From a virus, in IMG/VR virus record IMGVR_UViG_3300032242_001030, positions 1 through 39,978 of that record: DNA of 39,978 nt. One strand, given 5' to 3'. This document shows positions 39,632 to 39,978 of this stretch, piece by piece (the stretch's first letter is position 1; the number at the start of each line of letters is the position of its first letter). The notes beneath the pieces were generated by a model, which had not been told where the DNA came from, made no database searches, and saw only the letters and a program-made list of their open reading frames with translations. The translations under genes and the position numbers were made by a program.

Positions 39632-39978
39632 ATGGCTATTTCACGCGCACAACTATTGAAAGAGCTGCTCCCAGGCTTGAACGCATTGTTCGGTTTAGAG
39701 TATGCACGTTACGGCGAAGAGCACAAAGAGATCTACGAAACAGAGACCTCTGAGCGTTCATTTGAAGAAGAGACTAAATTGTCTGGCTTCTCAGCAGCAC
39801 CAGTCAAAAACGAGGGTTCAGCCATCGCTTATGACAATGCTCAAGAGGCATGGACAACTCGCTATAACCACGAAACCATTGCTTTGGGTTTCTCAATCAC
39901 TGAAGAAGCGATTGAAGATAACTTGTACGACAGCTTGTCTGCTCGCTACACCAAAGGTTTGGCTCGCGCTATGGCTTA
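39632..39978 (+). CDS. Major capsid protein, 3' truncated by window
   Basis: The first 115 residues are present. AAGGAGCTTAAATC precedes the ATG. The N-terminus (ISRAQLLKELLPGLNALFGL, ARYGEEHKEIYETETSERSF, then EEETKLSGFSAAPVKNEGSA) and the phrase HETIALGFSITEEAIEDN are those of HK97-fold capsid proteins from environmental tailed phages. The 'PGLNALFG' opening resembles proteins called Mu gpT-like major head subunits. The rest of the fold is beyond the edge. Confidence 0.85.
   Translation, partial: MAISRAQLLKELLPGLNALFGLEYARYGEEHKEIYETETSERSFEEETKLSGFSAAPVKNEGSAIAYDNAQEAWTTRYNHETIALGFSITEEAIEDNLYDSLSARYTKGLARAMA

Noticed and set aside
1-39978. Prophage or temperate lifestyle
   Set aside because: No integrase, excisionase, attachment site or clear repressor-antirepressor pair is visible. 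Genes outside the window could still change this.

Overview
The window is part of the genome of a tailed double-stranded DNA bacteriophage, very probably lytic and probably short-tailed. A packaging and head module at the right end runs in canonical order: small terminase, large terminase, portal, GroES-like protein, scaffold, decoration-like protein, start of the major capsid gene. The left end holds large internal or tail-associated virion proteins, and the middle holds a complete replication set. No ribosomal, tRNA, metabolic or integrase gene was seen. Host and habitat cannot be read directly. Perfect E. coli-type DnaA boxes and sigma70-like promoters fit a proteobacterial host, and the protein style (glycine-rich GGIV.FA motifs, a giant polyvalent-type internal protein, a GroES-like protein in the head operon) resembles environmental aquatic phages. 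That is inference.

Layout. (1) 1-10957, plus strand: late virion genes. These are a truncated protein starting in a 37-residue polyproline tract, three low-complexity Gly/Gln/Asn/Ala-rich structural proteins, and a 2136-residue protein with an HEVVH metallopeptidase motif and a C-terminal region like large polyvalent proteins. (2) 10954-17683, minus strand: a primase-helicase, a small HTH protein, a candidate ssDNA-binding protein, a coiled-coil protein, a SNF2-type helicase and a small HNH-like protein. A near-perfect sigma70 promoter overlaps the HNH stop codon and drives the SNF2 group through a leader of about 190 nt. (3) 17685-22656, minus strand: a Cas4-like nuclease, a family A DNA polymerase, then a chain of tiny overlapping genes (wHTH, HTH, membrane peptides) ending in a VRR-NUC nuclease. 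(4) 22661-28587, minus strand: a MoxR-type AAA+ ATPase, a metallopeptidase/VWA protein, a 33-residue membrane peptide between them, and large unknown proteins around them. (5) 28588-32188: small unknown minus-strand genes separated by a dispersed inverted-repeat element (TTCCAC-N6-GTGGAA), intrinsic terminators and promoters. An 830-bp AT-rich gene-free region with two perfect DnaA boxes and many GGAATT repeats is the best candidate for a replication origin. (6) 32189-39978, plus strand: packaging and head genes.

How it fits together. The minus-strand half is the early/middle program (replication, nucleases, host-interaction genes). The two plus-strand blocks form one late block if the genome is circular or circularly permuted. 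The genes linking the capsid gene (right edge) to the polyproline protein (left edge), namely tail, connector and lysis genes, lie outside the window. The least explained parts are the MoxR/VWA module with its membrane peptide, the repeated regulatory cassette, the candidate origin, and the structured leader ahead of the SNF2 gene.
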